The notes beneath the pieces were generated by a model, which was not told where the DNA came from, ran no database searches, and worked only from the letters and a program-made list of their open reading frames with translations. 64,000 bases of DNA from Botrytis cinerea B05.10 (taxonomy: Eukaryota; Ascomycota; Leotiomycetes; Helotiales; Sclerotiniaceae): the NCBI RefSeq assembly GCF_000143535.2, contig NC_037315.1, forward strand, positions 248,001-312,000. Reading direction: 5' to 3'. A program made the position numbers and the translations under genes. Below are positions 9,660 to 21,170 of the stretch, one piece after another (position 1 is the first letter of the stretch; each line of letters begins with the position of its first letter).

Positions 9660-11194
9660 TTATGCGAGTTCTTCTTGACGACCTCTTAGTTCACCATTGG
9701 TGATGCTACCTTGATGAGAATGAGCAATCTCCTCTTCCTCCTCCTCATCTTCGTATTCATCACCACCTTTGTGAACTTCAGCTGGTACCCAAAGACCACT
9801 CTCGTTGTCATTCAATGGTTGATCTTGGCCGGTAAGGTCATGGCCTTGAGCGTTACGTTGAATGTTGTTTCTTCTACGTTGAGACAAAGTACGAGCGCGA
9901 GTAGAAAGGTTGGAAGAGACAGCCGCATTGGAGTTAACCCAGTTGGTTAGAGAATCCTCACAATCTTGAATGATGGCCTTGCTAGCTTCATATCCATCAT
10001 ATGCTTGTCGAGTCTCACCTGGTGTGACAGGGGTATCATCAACAAGTTCCAAAAGATGTTTTCCGTAACCAGCAATGATAGCGACCTTTTCGCAATGTTC
10101 GCGGAGAGCATCGAATTGATAGGTGTAAGCAGCCTTGAGCTTCTCACGGGTAATGTTGGAAAGTTGGGCTTCAGCGACCAAAGATTCGGCCTCAGCACGA
10201 ACCAGTTCTTGCTCAAGAACGACAATTCTTGGAGATTCTGGCTCCTTGTATTTGAGTTGAGCAATTTGATCAGTGATCTTTTGCTTGCGATCTCTGCTTG
10301 GCTGAACGGAAGCTTCGATGTTCCTGATGCTCTTAATGGTAACACGATATTGGTCATAACGATCAACATATTGGTCCTCAAGTTCACCAATTTCGTAGAG
10401 CAATACACCGAGCTTATCGGTAACATCTGATACATCCTCGTCGCAAGCCTCGCCCCAAATGGAGAGTTGTTGCTATGCTATGTTAAATCGGTGCGCTTGA
10501 ATGTGATGAAGAGAATTACTTACTGCTACCTCCATTCTCTCTCTTCCGACGAGTTCCATACTGCGCATGACATTCTTCTCCATCTTCACGAGTTGACCAA
10601 GCTTTTTGGAAAGCTCTGGCCCTCTCGTGTTGAGGGCAGAGTGTGTCTTGAGTCGCATAGCATGGCCTGAAATGATAGTTGTTAGCAAATCGTCCCTTGA
10701 ATACGACGGCCAATGTCCTTCTCCATAGCTATCGCAACGAGCATCGCAACAAATTCACGACAGCGACAGATATCATGATATCCGACACAAACATGCCGTT
10801 ATTTTGTACACCCCGAGGAGTGTGTTCATCATCGAATCCCCTCCGGAAGGGCCGTGCAGAGCAACTCGATGTACTGCTCTTCCCTTTCGTTTCCACCCCT
10901 CTCCTATGTACAGAAGCTTCCGCATACCCCACATCCATCATGTAGAACACATCGTAGACGTCATAGAAGAAATGTACTGACCGATACCGCTTCTGCCGAA
11001 GAACTTTCCAGACTTGGTACTCGAAGGTGGTGGTGGAGGGTTTTGGAGTTGCGAGGCCTATGGAGGAGAGAGGAGAGACTCGTCAGTAAAAGCTCATATC
11101 AATACCGCGAACAGACACGCCCCCGCCAATTCATTTCGCATGTGTAGCTTACAGTTGGAGCCCGCGATTGTCTCATGGAATATGTGCGATGCAT
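9660..11194 (-). CDS. PIL1: Eisosome core protein Pil1/Lsp1
   Basis: BAR-domain protein that builds eisosomes, the static furrows under the plasma membrane, and binds PI(4,5)P2. Model, 357 residues, exons on the minus strand: 11153-11194, 10982-11057, 10524-10666, 9660-10472. The N terminus MHRTYSMRQSRAPT and the following PPPPPSSTKSGKFFG are typical of the family. Next come GPELSKKLGQLVKMEKNVM, SMELVGRERMEVA and QQLSIWGEACDEDVSDVTD, followed by the long coiled BAR region (LLYEIGELEDQYVDRYDQYR, SVQPSRDRKQKITDQIAQLK). The C terminus is acidic (EYEDEEEEEEIAHSHQ). All four exons join in frame. The 315-base third-to-second-exon intron (10667-10981) is longer than others here. Whether it is the Pil1 or Lsp1 paralog cannot be decided from one copy. 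Confidence 0.94.
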
Positions 11195-11690
11195 TGTGAG
11201 GTTGTGGGATTGTTTTGCTCGAAGCGTATCTTTGTTGTGCTGCGGGCCAGGGGCTTTTGATGATTCGAAGCTGTGGATGAGATGTATCGTAGACACGGGA
11301 GGGATTGTGTGATGATGGAGAGAGCAATAGATTAATGAATTGATCGAAACGAGAAGGAAGCTTCGGGAGGATGGATGGTTGATATTGCTTTCGTGCGGAT
11401 CTGGAGAGTTAAGTGGGACATGTACGCTTTTAGTTCACAGGTTCATGACGATCATACGAATGCTGGGTCATAGTTGAGAACTTGAGAATGGCTGTAACAA
11501 GGAAATGACGTCGGTTGCTCTTAGTCGATTGGGGGGGGAAAAGGGTGATTTTGCGTGTTTGGCCAATCACATCACGTATTTGGATTAGAGCCGGAAACAT
11601 CAACAGGATTTTGGTATGGCTGTATCTGTACCATGCGCATCATATCATATCATATATCGTGTACCGGTATGAGATGTGTGAATTCGATGT

Positions 11691-11747
11691 GTATATACGA
11701 TATACATATATACGATATATACGATATACATATATACGATATATACG

Positions 11748-11781
<34 letters not shown>

Positions 11782-11783
11782 AT
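11691..11783. repeat. AT-rich microsatellite with TACGATA units
   Basis: Interleaved tatacgatata/tacata units with an approximate 24-base period, followed by (AT)n and then (GT)n. The composition is almost entirely A and T with regularly spaced CG steps. Confidence 0.9.
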
Positions 11784-11958
11784 GTACCCAGCACGCAGCT
11801 TTGATCTTCATCATGGATGTACACACATACATACGTTAGATCTTCAGTGTGCAGAATGCAGACTACGAGCTCTGGATGGAGATTAATTTGTAACATGCTC
11901 CACCACCACCAGCATCCATCGTTTCCATTGAGCATTCGTTGGTATATGTATGTGTATG

Positions 11959-11976
11959 TACATGTACGTACATGTA
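11959..11976. repeat. Perfect 18-base palindrome
   Basis: The sequence tacatgtacgtacatgta equals its own reverse complement. It lies inside a TGTA-rich microsatellite-like stretch (about 11942-12003), so it may be a by-product of simple repeats rather than a site. Confidence 0.6.
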
Positions 11977-12722
11977 TGGATGTATATGTGTATGTATGTA
12001 TCTGTCTATGCGTGAGTATGTCAAAACACCGATCAACATCACTCCAGATAAAGTTCGCAACCTCGAATCAAGCTCGACTATCTATACTTCCACGCAAATC
12101 CACAGCATCAATTCTCGCGTCAACGTCAATGTCAACATCGACATCAACACCAACGTCATTCTCCTCTCCACCCTCCTTGTTCTTGCCAATAATCCAACAC
12201 GGGAACTTCTCGGAAACGCTACCTATACCCGTTTCGTACGTTCCCAGTCCCGATCCCGTAGTGTTTGGAGAGCGTCCAGTCTAGCGCCGGCAGCTATCGA
12301 TTTTGATTTTTGGCCTCAGCTGCTCAGCTCCCCCTTTTGCTCGTCCAAACCAAGGAATGGGGCGGTGTTGGGCACAGAGATTTGAGTTTCTCTATGCCTT
12401 GGCAGATCGGTCGGTGGGTGCTGGGCGCTTGGTCTGGTCAAACCCAATCCGCACGATGGCGACGGGGAGTCACGTGGCGTATGTATGTTCATGATTGATC
12501 TTGCCCTTGGGTTCTTTTGTTTCCTTTGCCTTTCTGCTTGCTGGATATTCTTTTTTCGAATCTTCCAGTCTTTGTCTTTGTCTTTCTAGAACAGCCAGAT
12601 AGTTACTGAGTCTTGCACACAAAAGACTCGATACCTCCTCCACCATTTTTAACAAAGAAAAGCACAATGTCCAAGTCGTTGTTTATCACTATAAGACATA
12701 CACACAACTCCTATCCATCCCC

Positions 12723-12730
12723 TATATAAA
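12723..12730 (+). promoter_or_regulatory. TATA element of small secreted gene
   Basis: tatataaa lies about 146 bases before the ATG at 12876, followed by a C/A-rich leader typical of fungal 5' untranslated regions. Assignment to this gene is by position. Confidence 0.55.
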
Positions 12731-12875
12731 CACCAACTTCCCCCCCAGTAGTCCCACACCCCGAGTCTACCGCAACCGCAAATCTACATTCTCAAAACCA
12801 AGCAAAAGCAAAAGCAAAAGCAAAAGTAGAATATAGTAACCCCCAACCCCATCCCCATCCCCATCCCCATCTAAG

Positions 12876-13150
12876 ATGAAATCCACAACTCTCACCAGCA
12901 TATCAATCCTCCTCACCAGCACACTCACCACGGCAATCCAGCTACCAAATCCCAACCCCCACAACTTCAACCACACGCATCCATCTCAGAGCAACTATAC
13001 TAGCACCTCGACTGATAGCCGTAAGTCGAGACCAACAACTATGATTACATTACCCTGTGGTGTGTTTGTGCAGACGAGACTGCCGACTGCTACTCAAAGT
13101 ATGGATTGAGAATGCCCAACGACCGAGGGCGAGATGTGGATGAATGGTGA
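12876..13150 (+). CDS. Small secreted protein, unknown function
   Basis: I do not recognise this gene. Model: exons 12876-13020 and 13074-13150, with a clean gtaagt donor and tgcag acceptor, giving 73 residues. The N terminus (MKSTTLTSISILLTSTLTTA) is a good signal peptide. The mature part is Asn/Pro/His/Ser/Thr-rich, then ends with DCYSKYGLRMPNDRGRDVDEW encoded by exon 2, which has the only cysteine. A TATA element precedes it. The stop overlaps a gtgagt string (from 13147), so another exon is possible and the C terminus is uncertain. It could be a small secreted effector-like or wall-associated protein; without homologues this is only a candidate gene. Confidence 0.5.
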
Positions 13151-13750
13151 GTATCGAGTTGGAGAGGAGAGGAGAGGAGAGGAGAGAGAAGAGAGGATAA
13201 ATAAATCTTGTCGTGAGTTCTTGAGACTGGATGGCTTTTTCTTATTATCGTATTAATATTAATATTTTTTTATTTTATTTTTTTCCACTTTGAATCTTGA
13301 ATCGTGAGTTTGGAATTGTGAATTGTGAATTGTGAATTTGCTATTCCTATTCCTATTACTATTATCGTATCTATATAATTTTGAATTATAACACCTACCT
13401 AATATATACATATCTAATAAGTAGTATACCTAGTATAATATAATATCATCCCATCTCATCCCTTCCCTTCTCTTTTGCCCATGTGAAATCTAATCAGTCT
13501 TCCTATTACTTTATTACAATATCATCCAATGGTTTGAGACGACACGTGATCATTTTGCATATATCATATTGGATAGTTATCCTTATTAATATCTCGACTG
13601 GATGGTATTAACTAACGAAATGAACGAAATCCCTTTCTAGATCTTTCTTCACTCTTCCTCTTCCTCTTTGTGCTTGAACCGTTACTGTTGGTCTTGGTAT
13701 ATTTCATCTCCATCGCCATACCTAAGTAGCTGTACATTGAAGGGAAGATC

Positions 13751-13915
13751 TTTCGACTTCCTCTCCTCTTCCCTTCTCCTCCTCTTCCCTTCTCCTCCTC
13801 TTCCCTTCTCCTCCTCTTCCCTTCTCCTCCTCTTCCCTTCTTCTCCTCTTCCCTTCTCCTCCTCTTCCCTTCTCCTCCTCTTCCCTTCTTCTCCTCTTCC
13901 ACTTCCTTTCCCCAA
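13751..13915. repeat. 16-base pyrimidine minisatellite
   Basis: About ten tandem copies of a 16-base unit close to cttctcctcctcttcc, with some copies varying by a T for C change. One strand is almost pure pyrimidine. Confidence 0.9.
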
Positions 13916-14042
13916 GCTCTCTATCTATCTGTCTCTATATGTCTTTCTCTCCTTCTCTCCCTCTCTCTCCCTCTCTCTCTCTCTGTATGTCTTTCTCACT
14001 CTCTCTCTGTATGTCTCTCTCTCCCTCTCTCTCCCTCTCTCC
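13916..14042. repeat. CT-rich simple repeat
   Basis: Continuation of the pyrimidine tract as (CT)n and ctctctcc units broken by two tgtatgtct interruptions. With the minisatellite to its left it gives about 290 bases of strong strand asymmetry. Confidence 0.85.
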
Positions 14043-15123
14043 ACATCACAATCACAGGATTTCAAGCCCGTGCAGCAATAAGCATATCCCAAATAACCGA
14101 CGATACGAGGAAAGATAACAGAATCATGATCTACACGCAGAGACCCAGATAAGAAGATTGAACTGATGCAATGATGTCCAGGGATGTATTCCCTCCTGCG
14201 AATGCATAACCACAATTGGAATATGCTCGTACAATCAATACATCACAGGAATTCCTTGAGGTAGGTATGCACAACACACCATCGACTGGCCCTGGTGCAC
14301 TTGAAAAGCCACATTATTGCAGGTGCCATCATTCCTTCCTGTCATGTAGCCATTTTGCCTCGTTTGCTTGCTCGTCTCATCGCCGTGATTGATAAAAAGC
14401 TTGAATCCGGAAATCTGCAGATGGAGAGACCATAGACCAAGGATCATGACCATGACCTGACCATACCTCGCATACCCACCCATACATCCATCTAAAAAGC
14501 GGGGAAAAGCTATCGCGGAACCTCGGAAATTGTATTACTCATTGCGGAAGCTGATAGGCCAATTGAAAGTCACTGCATGCAATCGAAGGCGAGCGGCACG
14601 TGAGCTAGTCCCTAATGGGAAGGTGCGTACTCCAGTCCAGTCCCGATGATTAAGCTTTTGGTGGTTCTTGGCATATTCACCTGCCGCATATGTTATAAAG
14701 CTTCAAAGCGACCCTGCTGTACCTTATACCATGGCTCGGATGATACTCTTTGGTACCACATCGGCTTGTCGTGGCGGGGCACGTCAGTATCTTCATGAAC
14801 GATCATTCGCTCAGACGAGATCTTCGCCTGCAAGTACCAAAATTGTGCGGGCGAGATACACGAGCGTTGCCAGGTACAAGGGGAAATTCGACGTTGTGTG
14901 ATCCGAGGTGTTGATGGCAAAATGGGATGGCCAGAGGTTGGGGAAAGTATTGATAAAGAGCTGCGTTTCCTGACCGTTGTGTTGGTTCTGATACCTCCTC
15001 ACCTCCTTCTCCACCCATCTCTTCTCCTCTCCCTCCTTTCCTCACCGTTCCCGCTTTCTCCCTCTTCATCTGTGAAGATTCAATCGATCACCCGTCAATT
15101 GATATCATCAAGCTTCTCCAATC

Positions 15124-17032
15124 ATGATGTATCCCAAAACCGCCATTTGTGCGGGTCTGCTTTCCCAAGCTCTCCCAGCATATGGTGCCGTCATGGAGAA
15201 ATTGGCTGCAGCACCTAGCGGATGGACTGCTGCTTCGGAAACAGATTCGAGTGCGGCCATCACCCTCACAGTTGGTCTCGCTATGCAAAATCTGGATCAA
15301 TTGGAGGCCAAACTTCTTGCCGTTTCAACACCAGGAAATGCAGAGTACGGAAACCATCTCGACATTGATGAGGCTAATGCTTTGTTCGCCCCTTCTGCGG
15401 ATGCAAGTAGCGCTGTTACTTCATGGTTGACAAGTGCCGGTGCTCAAAACATTGTGAGCGATGGATCGACCATCTCCTTTGCCACCACCATTGAGAAGGC
15501 CAATTCGATGCTTAACGCAAAATTCAAAAGCTATACAAGCAATGGCGTAACAAAAGTCCGAACTACTCAATACTCCGTCCCAGATGATGTTGCTGAACAT
15601 ATCGAGCTCATCTCTCCAACAACTTACTTCGGAAAGACAGTCGCAAACGCACCAACTAAGATTGCAAAGAGAGATACTTCAGCTACGAAAGTAACTGTTG
15701 ATGCTGCTTGCTCAACATCCATTACTCCTAAATGTATCAAGGAATTATACAACATCGGAGATTACACCCCTTCAGTTTCATCCGGAAGCAGAATCGGATT
15801 CGGTAGTTTCCTCAACCAATCAGCTCTCTATACTGATCTTTTCCAATATGAGAGTTACTTTGGTATCCCAGAACAAAACTTCACAGTTACCCTGATCAAT
15901 GGAGCTACTAATGATCAAAATGAAGCTACTGCTCAAATTGGCGAGGCAAATCTTGATGTTCAAAACATCATTGGTGTTGCTCATCCTTTACCTGTTCAAG
16001 AATTCATCACTGGTGGTTCGCCACCATTTATCCCTAACGTTGATTTACCAACTGAGGCCGATAACTCCAATGAGCCATATTTGCCATATTATGAGTACTT
16101 GTTGTCTCAACCAAACTCCGCCTTACCACAAGTCATCTCGAACTCTTATGGTGATGATGAAGATGTATGTTTTCTCTGACTCTCTATCCTTCATCAGGTG
16201 TTGCATTGCTAACCCATTATTCAGACAGTTCCATATGCCTATGCTGTACGAGTTTGCAACCTGATCGGTATCATGGGACTTCGTGGTATCTCAGTCCTTG
16301 AATCCTCAGGAGACACTGGAGTAGGAGCTGGTTGCGTCGCAAACGATGGTCTCAACACCCCATACTTCCAACCTCAATTCCCTGGTACATGTCCATACAT
16401 TACATCTGTTGGAGGTACTCAAGCCGTTGCTCCCGAAGTCGCTTGGGATGATGGTTCAGGAGGTTTCTCAAACTACTTCCCTACTGCTTGGTACCAAGTA
16501 GCTGCTGTGGATGAATACTTGAACAAGCATATCAGTCCAAGCACCAAGGAATACTATGAGAGCTACACAAACTTTTCAGGAAGAGGTTTCCCAGATATTT
16601 CGGCTCATAGTTTGACACCTGAGTATGTTCTCATTCCCTATCAAATCTATTTATCTAAACACTTACTAATCCATAACTAGTTACCAAGTAGTCTACTTCG
16701 GTGAACTTTCCCCATCAGGTGGAACGTCCGCCGCCGCTCCCGTAATTGCAGGTATTCTCGGTCTTCTCAACGATGCACGATTCAAAGCAGGAAAGCCAGC
16801 ACTAGGATTCATTAACCCCCTCCTTTATCTTCTTGGCCAAGGAGCTCTTAATGATATCACCGGAGGAGCAAGCGTAGGATGCAATGGTGTCAATGGACAG
16901 ACTGGCGCGAAAGTACCTGGAGGAGCAGTCATTCCATACGCAAGTTGGAATGCGACAAAAGGATGGGATCCAGTCACAGGATTGGGAACACCAAACTTTG
17001 AGAAGTTGAAGGCACTCGTTTTGAGTTACTAG
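15124..17032 (+). CDS. Secreted sedolisin peptidase (S53)
   Basis: Predicted 596-residue secreted serine-carboxyl peptidase of family S53 (tripeptidyl-peptidase-like), active in acidic medium. Exons 15124-16164, 16225-16622 and 16681-17032 join in frame. The N terminus is a signal peptide (MMYPKTAICAGLLSQALPAY), followed by a Pro-kumamolisin prodomain (TVGLAMQNLDQLEAKLL, STPGNAEYGNHLDIDEANAL). A Lys-Arg at about 182-183 (KIAKRDTSATK) suits kexin maturation. Catalytic residues are E274 and D278 in GEANLDVQNIIG and S496 in SGGTSAAAPV; the C-terminal calcium-site region includes NDITGG and GWDPVTGLGTPNF. Catalysis, layout and length all fit the family. Whether it acts as a tripeptidyl-peptidase or an endopeptidase is not decidable here. 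A second secreted peptidase follows in tandem. Confidence 0.95.
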
Positions 17033-18392
17033 TTTTGGGTTAGAGGCACCAAATCAGTGGATGATGGATTTAGGAGATGGAGATGAAAAGGTTAATAAAT
17101 TTATACAGATTTGTATATAAATTACGAAGAAATGAATAATTACAATAGTAAAGGAGATTAATAATTCTCAAAATCATGATCTTTTTCTACTACATTCCAT
17201 CACATAGCTTTTTCATAACCAGGCTCTCCGATGTATATGTGATCGTGTACACAGCATATCATAACTTGTAGTTATGTAGCTAACCGAACCGAACCGGACT
17301 GGACCGAGTCAAGATAACCTTATCACCAAGCCGCAATACTTGATTTCATCTCATCTCAATCAGTGGCACTAAATTCTCACCAAACGGATAATAAGATAAG
17401 TAAGCGAGACTAGCTTGGGGATGGATGGATGTATATTAGTTGTCTATCTATTTATGATCTATCTATTATCTATTATCTATTATCTCTTGTTTAGGAGTGG
17501 TGGAGTAGCTTACAACCGAATTGTGAGTACAGGTACAGGTATAGGTCCTTCGATATTCCTTGCCATGCCATGCTATTCCGAATATTCCATCTTAACCCAG
17601 ACGAGCAGAATGAAATACATACATACGTGGATCGATTCGCCACTTGATAATGAGCTGGGGGTGCTGAGAGAGGAAGTTAATCGGTGGGTTGTGTGGTTTA
17701 TGAGTATATTGTCATGTCAATACCATACCGCAGGCAACCGATAATTCTCTTACCACACCCAGATTTGCATGCAATTATGATATTCGATTCGGAGTTGAGA
17801 AACTTCAGGTTCCCTAACCTGTCGATAGTTACTGGTCCCAAGGCCGGAACGAGAAATTGCTCAACGCACTGCACTTCCCCCTGACAATCTGAAGTCTGAG
17901 CCGAGAGTTGGATTCGATTTGATGCTATGCTATGCTATCGGTTTGCGTAGCTAGTAAGTCGGGATAGGATAGGAAGGAGGTTTCTGGTCCTGGGGCTGAG
18001 AAAAAAAAAGTGATGACGATGAATTGCATATTTGATATGGTTTTGCGGGGGTTGTATGCAATGCAATGCAGTGCAATGCATGGACTAATATCTACATACC
18101 TGGGTTTGTTCGGAGTAGTTTTTTTCTCTTTTGGTCGGACGGACGAATCGGTTTATTATGTGAGAATGAGTTGTGTTACTCGTTCTTTTTTTCCTTCCTT
18201 CCTTCCTTCTTTCCTGCTTCATTTCTTTCTCGCAATACCGTCGCGATTGCGTGTGTTTTGAAATTGCAATTGAGTGAACCCCTTCTGTCCCCGGTACCTC
18301 AAACTCTTCTTTCTGGGTGAGTAAAGAAATCGAACAATCGACGTGCAATTCGAGCGCGCCTCAGAAGGTTTTAGTCTGGAATAAATAGCAAG
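17033..18392. other. Intergenic region before carboxypeptidase
   Basis: No gene is supported. Short simple repeats occur: a cgaaccgaaccgg run near 17286, gcaat direct repeats near 18058-18080 and ttcc units near 18190-18210. A possible TATA-like ataaat sits at about 18381, just before the start at 18393, probably too close to be the core element. Confidence 0.45.
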
Positions 18393-20332
18393 ATGTCGTG
18401 GAATCTGAGACAGATGTTGATGATCCTGTTTGTCTTTGCAACGACCGTTCTCGCAGGTCGTTTTTCGGATTTCTCACATGCGAAGGGGTATCATCCGGAT
18501 TTGAAAGAGAGGGTCGAGGGAAATAGAAAGAGAAATCATCCTGGGTATGGGCATGAGCATGGGCATGGGAATGGGACGGAAGGGTTTCGATTCCTGAATA
18601 AACATACGGAGGGTGAGTTTTTGGGCCACTATAACATAGGAATTAGGAGAGATTTGGTGAAGAATGGTGGATTGGGGGGATGGGATGTTGCATTGGGTTG
18701 TGAGAATCGAAGCTGACAAAAGATATTGTGTAGAATATCGTGTTGAATCTCTCCCGGACATTCCGTTTGATATTGGAGAAATGTATGCAGGATTGATGCC
18801 AATTGATATGAAGAATAAATCAAGAGGACTTTACTTTGTCTTTGAGCCGACGGTTGGAGAGCCGGTTGATGAGGTCACTATTTGGCTGAATGGAGGTCCT
18901 GGTGAGTTTACTTTGGCATCTGGGATAGAAATCGTAAGAACAAAGCTAATGATAAGGATAGGTTGCAGTTCTCTAGAAGCCTTCTTTCAAGAAAATGGAC
19001 GGTTTATCTGGAGTTGGGGAATGTATGCTCCGCAGATTAATCCATATTCTTGGGTTAATCTTACGAATGTTCTTTGGTGTGTATAAATACTGCTCTTATT
19101 ATCCATTTGAGAGAGAGCGGCACGACTAATGATGAAAAGGGTTGAACAACCAGTTGGAACGGGATTCTCGATCGGTGAAGTGACTGCTACAACTGAAGAA
19201 GATATCGCAGAGGATTTTGTCAAATTTTTCTTAAATTTCCAAAAGACGTTTGGAATTAAGAATTTCAAGATCTATGTTACGGGGGAGAGTTACGCAGGAA
19301 GATATGTCCCGTATATATCGTTGGCTATGTTGGAGAGAAATGATACGGATTATTTTGATGTGTCTGGTAAGGATTCTCTATTGGTCTAATTCCAGGGGAA
19401 TTTATCGTTAACATCAAATAGGAGCTTTAGCTTATGATCCCGTCATTGGCTCCTACGTATATGCACAACAAGAAGCCCCAGCTGTTCCATTCCTTTTGCA
19501 GAACAACAACATATTCGGTCTCAACGCAAGTTTTGTGGCTCAGTTAGAAGCACTTCACGAATCATGCGGTTACTCGGATTTCATATCGCAATATTTAACC
19601 TTTCCGCCATCTGGTGTTCAACCCCCTAAATACTTCGACTACAACAATGATACTGATGTAGCATGTGATCTTTGGGGTTCAATCTACTATGCAGCATATG
19701 GACCAAATCCCTGTTTCAACGTTTATGAAATCGTTACTCAATGTCCCCTTCAATCTGATCCACTCGGTTATCCATCGGACTTGCAGTATCTATATCCAGG
19801 ATTTGATCAAATATATTTCAATCGGACAGATGTGAAAAAAGCTATGCATGCACCTATGGAAATAGACTGGAACGAATGTTCCGGCCCAGTATTCATCGGA
19901 GGAGACGACGGCGAAGGCGGACCCGAACAAGAAGGAGATCTCAGTGCCGATCCCATCCAATCCGTTCTTCCCCTCGTCATTGAAGCTACCAACCGCGTGC
20001 TCATCGCTAACGGTAATCTCGATTTCGAAATCCTCACAAATGGTACACTTCTTGCCATTCAAAATATGACGTGGGGAGGAAAATTGGGGTTCCAAGAGAA
20101 ACCTGCAAAGCCAATTGTGATTACGTTGCCGGACCTTCAGTATGGAAATCTGTTTATTGAGGAGGGCTTTGGACCTGTGGATGAACCGCAGGGAACGATG
20201 GGAGTGCAGCATTTTGAACGTGGCTTGATGTGGGCGGAGACATTTTTGAGCGGTCATATGCAACCGCAGTTTCAGCCGAGGAGCAGTTATAGACACTTAC
20301 AGTGGGTTTTGGGTAGGATTGATGAATTGTAG
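18393..20332 (+). CDS. Secreted serine carboxypeptidase (S10)
   Basis: Predicted 546-residue serine carboxypeptidase, releasing C-terminal residues from peptides outside the cell or in the vacuole. Exons 18393-18612, 18734-18901, 18962-19076, 19140-19366 and 19422-20332, all in frame. The signal peptide is [20 protein letters not shown], followed by a basic, His/Gly-rich pro-region ([11 protein letters not shown]). Family motifs are [26 protein letters not shown] and the nucleophile S218 in [13 protein letters not shown]444 lies in [10 protein letters not shown] and H522 in LSGHMQP. An acidic Gly/Asp/Glu loop (about residues 376-392) precedes the catalytic Asp. It follows the sedolisin on the same strand, so both may serve protein digestion, though shared control is not visible. 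Confidence 0.94.
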
Positions 20333-20990
20333 ATAGATTTGTTCAATCGGTGTGTGAGAAGTTGAGACCGGTAGGTAGGAAGGCTTAGGAATCGATCAAG
20401 ACATTTCGATGGGAAATGAGTGTTGAATGTCAAGGTTTTCAATGGTGTTTTATTTATCTATTTATTGCAGAATTAGGTACTACTAGTCTGTAGTTAGACA
20501 AAATAAAAGCTAAAGATGTATATATAGATATGTTAGAGATCACCCAATCCACTGTCTTGTGAAGTGCTCGCTTGTCCCCGCTAATTGTAGCAGGCAGCTC
20601 AATATTTACAAAGGCAGAGCTAAGAACTAATGATGATGATGGTAGCGTAGGTAAACATTCCTTTCCCCTGATTTATGAGTCTCCTAACTTCTAAGTCTCC
20701 TAATTTATAAGTCTTACTCATAGTACTCTATTCGGAAATGATGATTTGACTCATCAATTCATCTATCAATCGATCCATCAATCCATCAATCCATCAATCT
20801 ATCCATCGATCTATCCATCGGCCTCGAAACTTCCCAAGGTGCAAAAATAAAAGAGATTGATTCATTAATCGGTTACGTTGATATGATATGTATTTATAGG
20901 AGATGGAGATGCAGATGCCAAATACTGATATATTGATTTAATGGTGGTATGGGATTGTCAGGTAGTGGGGTGTTGTGATTTCTTTGGGGT

Positions 20991-21015
20991 GGAGATGGAG
21001 ATGGAGATGGAGATG
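20991..21015. repeat. GGAGAT hexanucleotide repeat
   Basis: About four tandem ggagat units, followed by ggaggat-like decayed units. Confidence 0.85.
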
Positions 21016-21130
21016 GGGGATGGAGGATGGAGGATAAATGAAAAAGCTGATGAGGAGTTGTTTATGGCTATGGTTGGGAGTTTGATTGTTGACTGTTAAT
21101 ATTGATATCCTCGAGCTTACCTCTATCTAG

Positions 21131-21170
21131 ATACATACATACATACATACATACATACATACATACATAC
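21131..21170. repeat. (ATAC)10 microsatellite
   Basis: Forty bases of uninterrupted atac units, likely length-variable between strains. Confidence 0.95.

Larger units (their letters stand above)
11195..12722. other. Repeat-rich intergenic region
   Basis: About 1.5 kb between the divergent PIL1 and small secreted-protein genes, with no supported gene. It holds a run of eight G at about 11531, an AT/GT microsatellite (11691-11783) and a perfect 18-base palindrome (11959-11976). PIL1 promoter elements must lie in its left part. Confidence 0.5.
13151..15123. other. Low-complexity intergenic region
   Basis: Nearly 2 kb with no supported gene. It contains AT-rich sequence (about 13200-13460), a long pyrimidine-rich tract (13751-14042) and a pyrimidine-rich leader (about 14990-15065) before the sedolisin start, which is probably its promoter or 5' untranslated region. 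Open frames across the pyrimidine tract encode only low-complexity peptides. Confidence 0.5.

Noticed and set aside
13751..13915. CRISPR-like regular repeats
   Set aside because: The units are contiguous with no unique spacers, and the host is a eukaryote; this is a minisatellite.
13612..14081. Open frames on both strands across the pyrimidine tract
   Set aside because: They encode only Ser/Leu/Pro or Glu/Arg/Lys low-complexity text created by the 16-base and CT repeats, in all frames alike.
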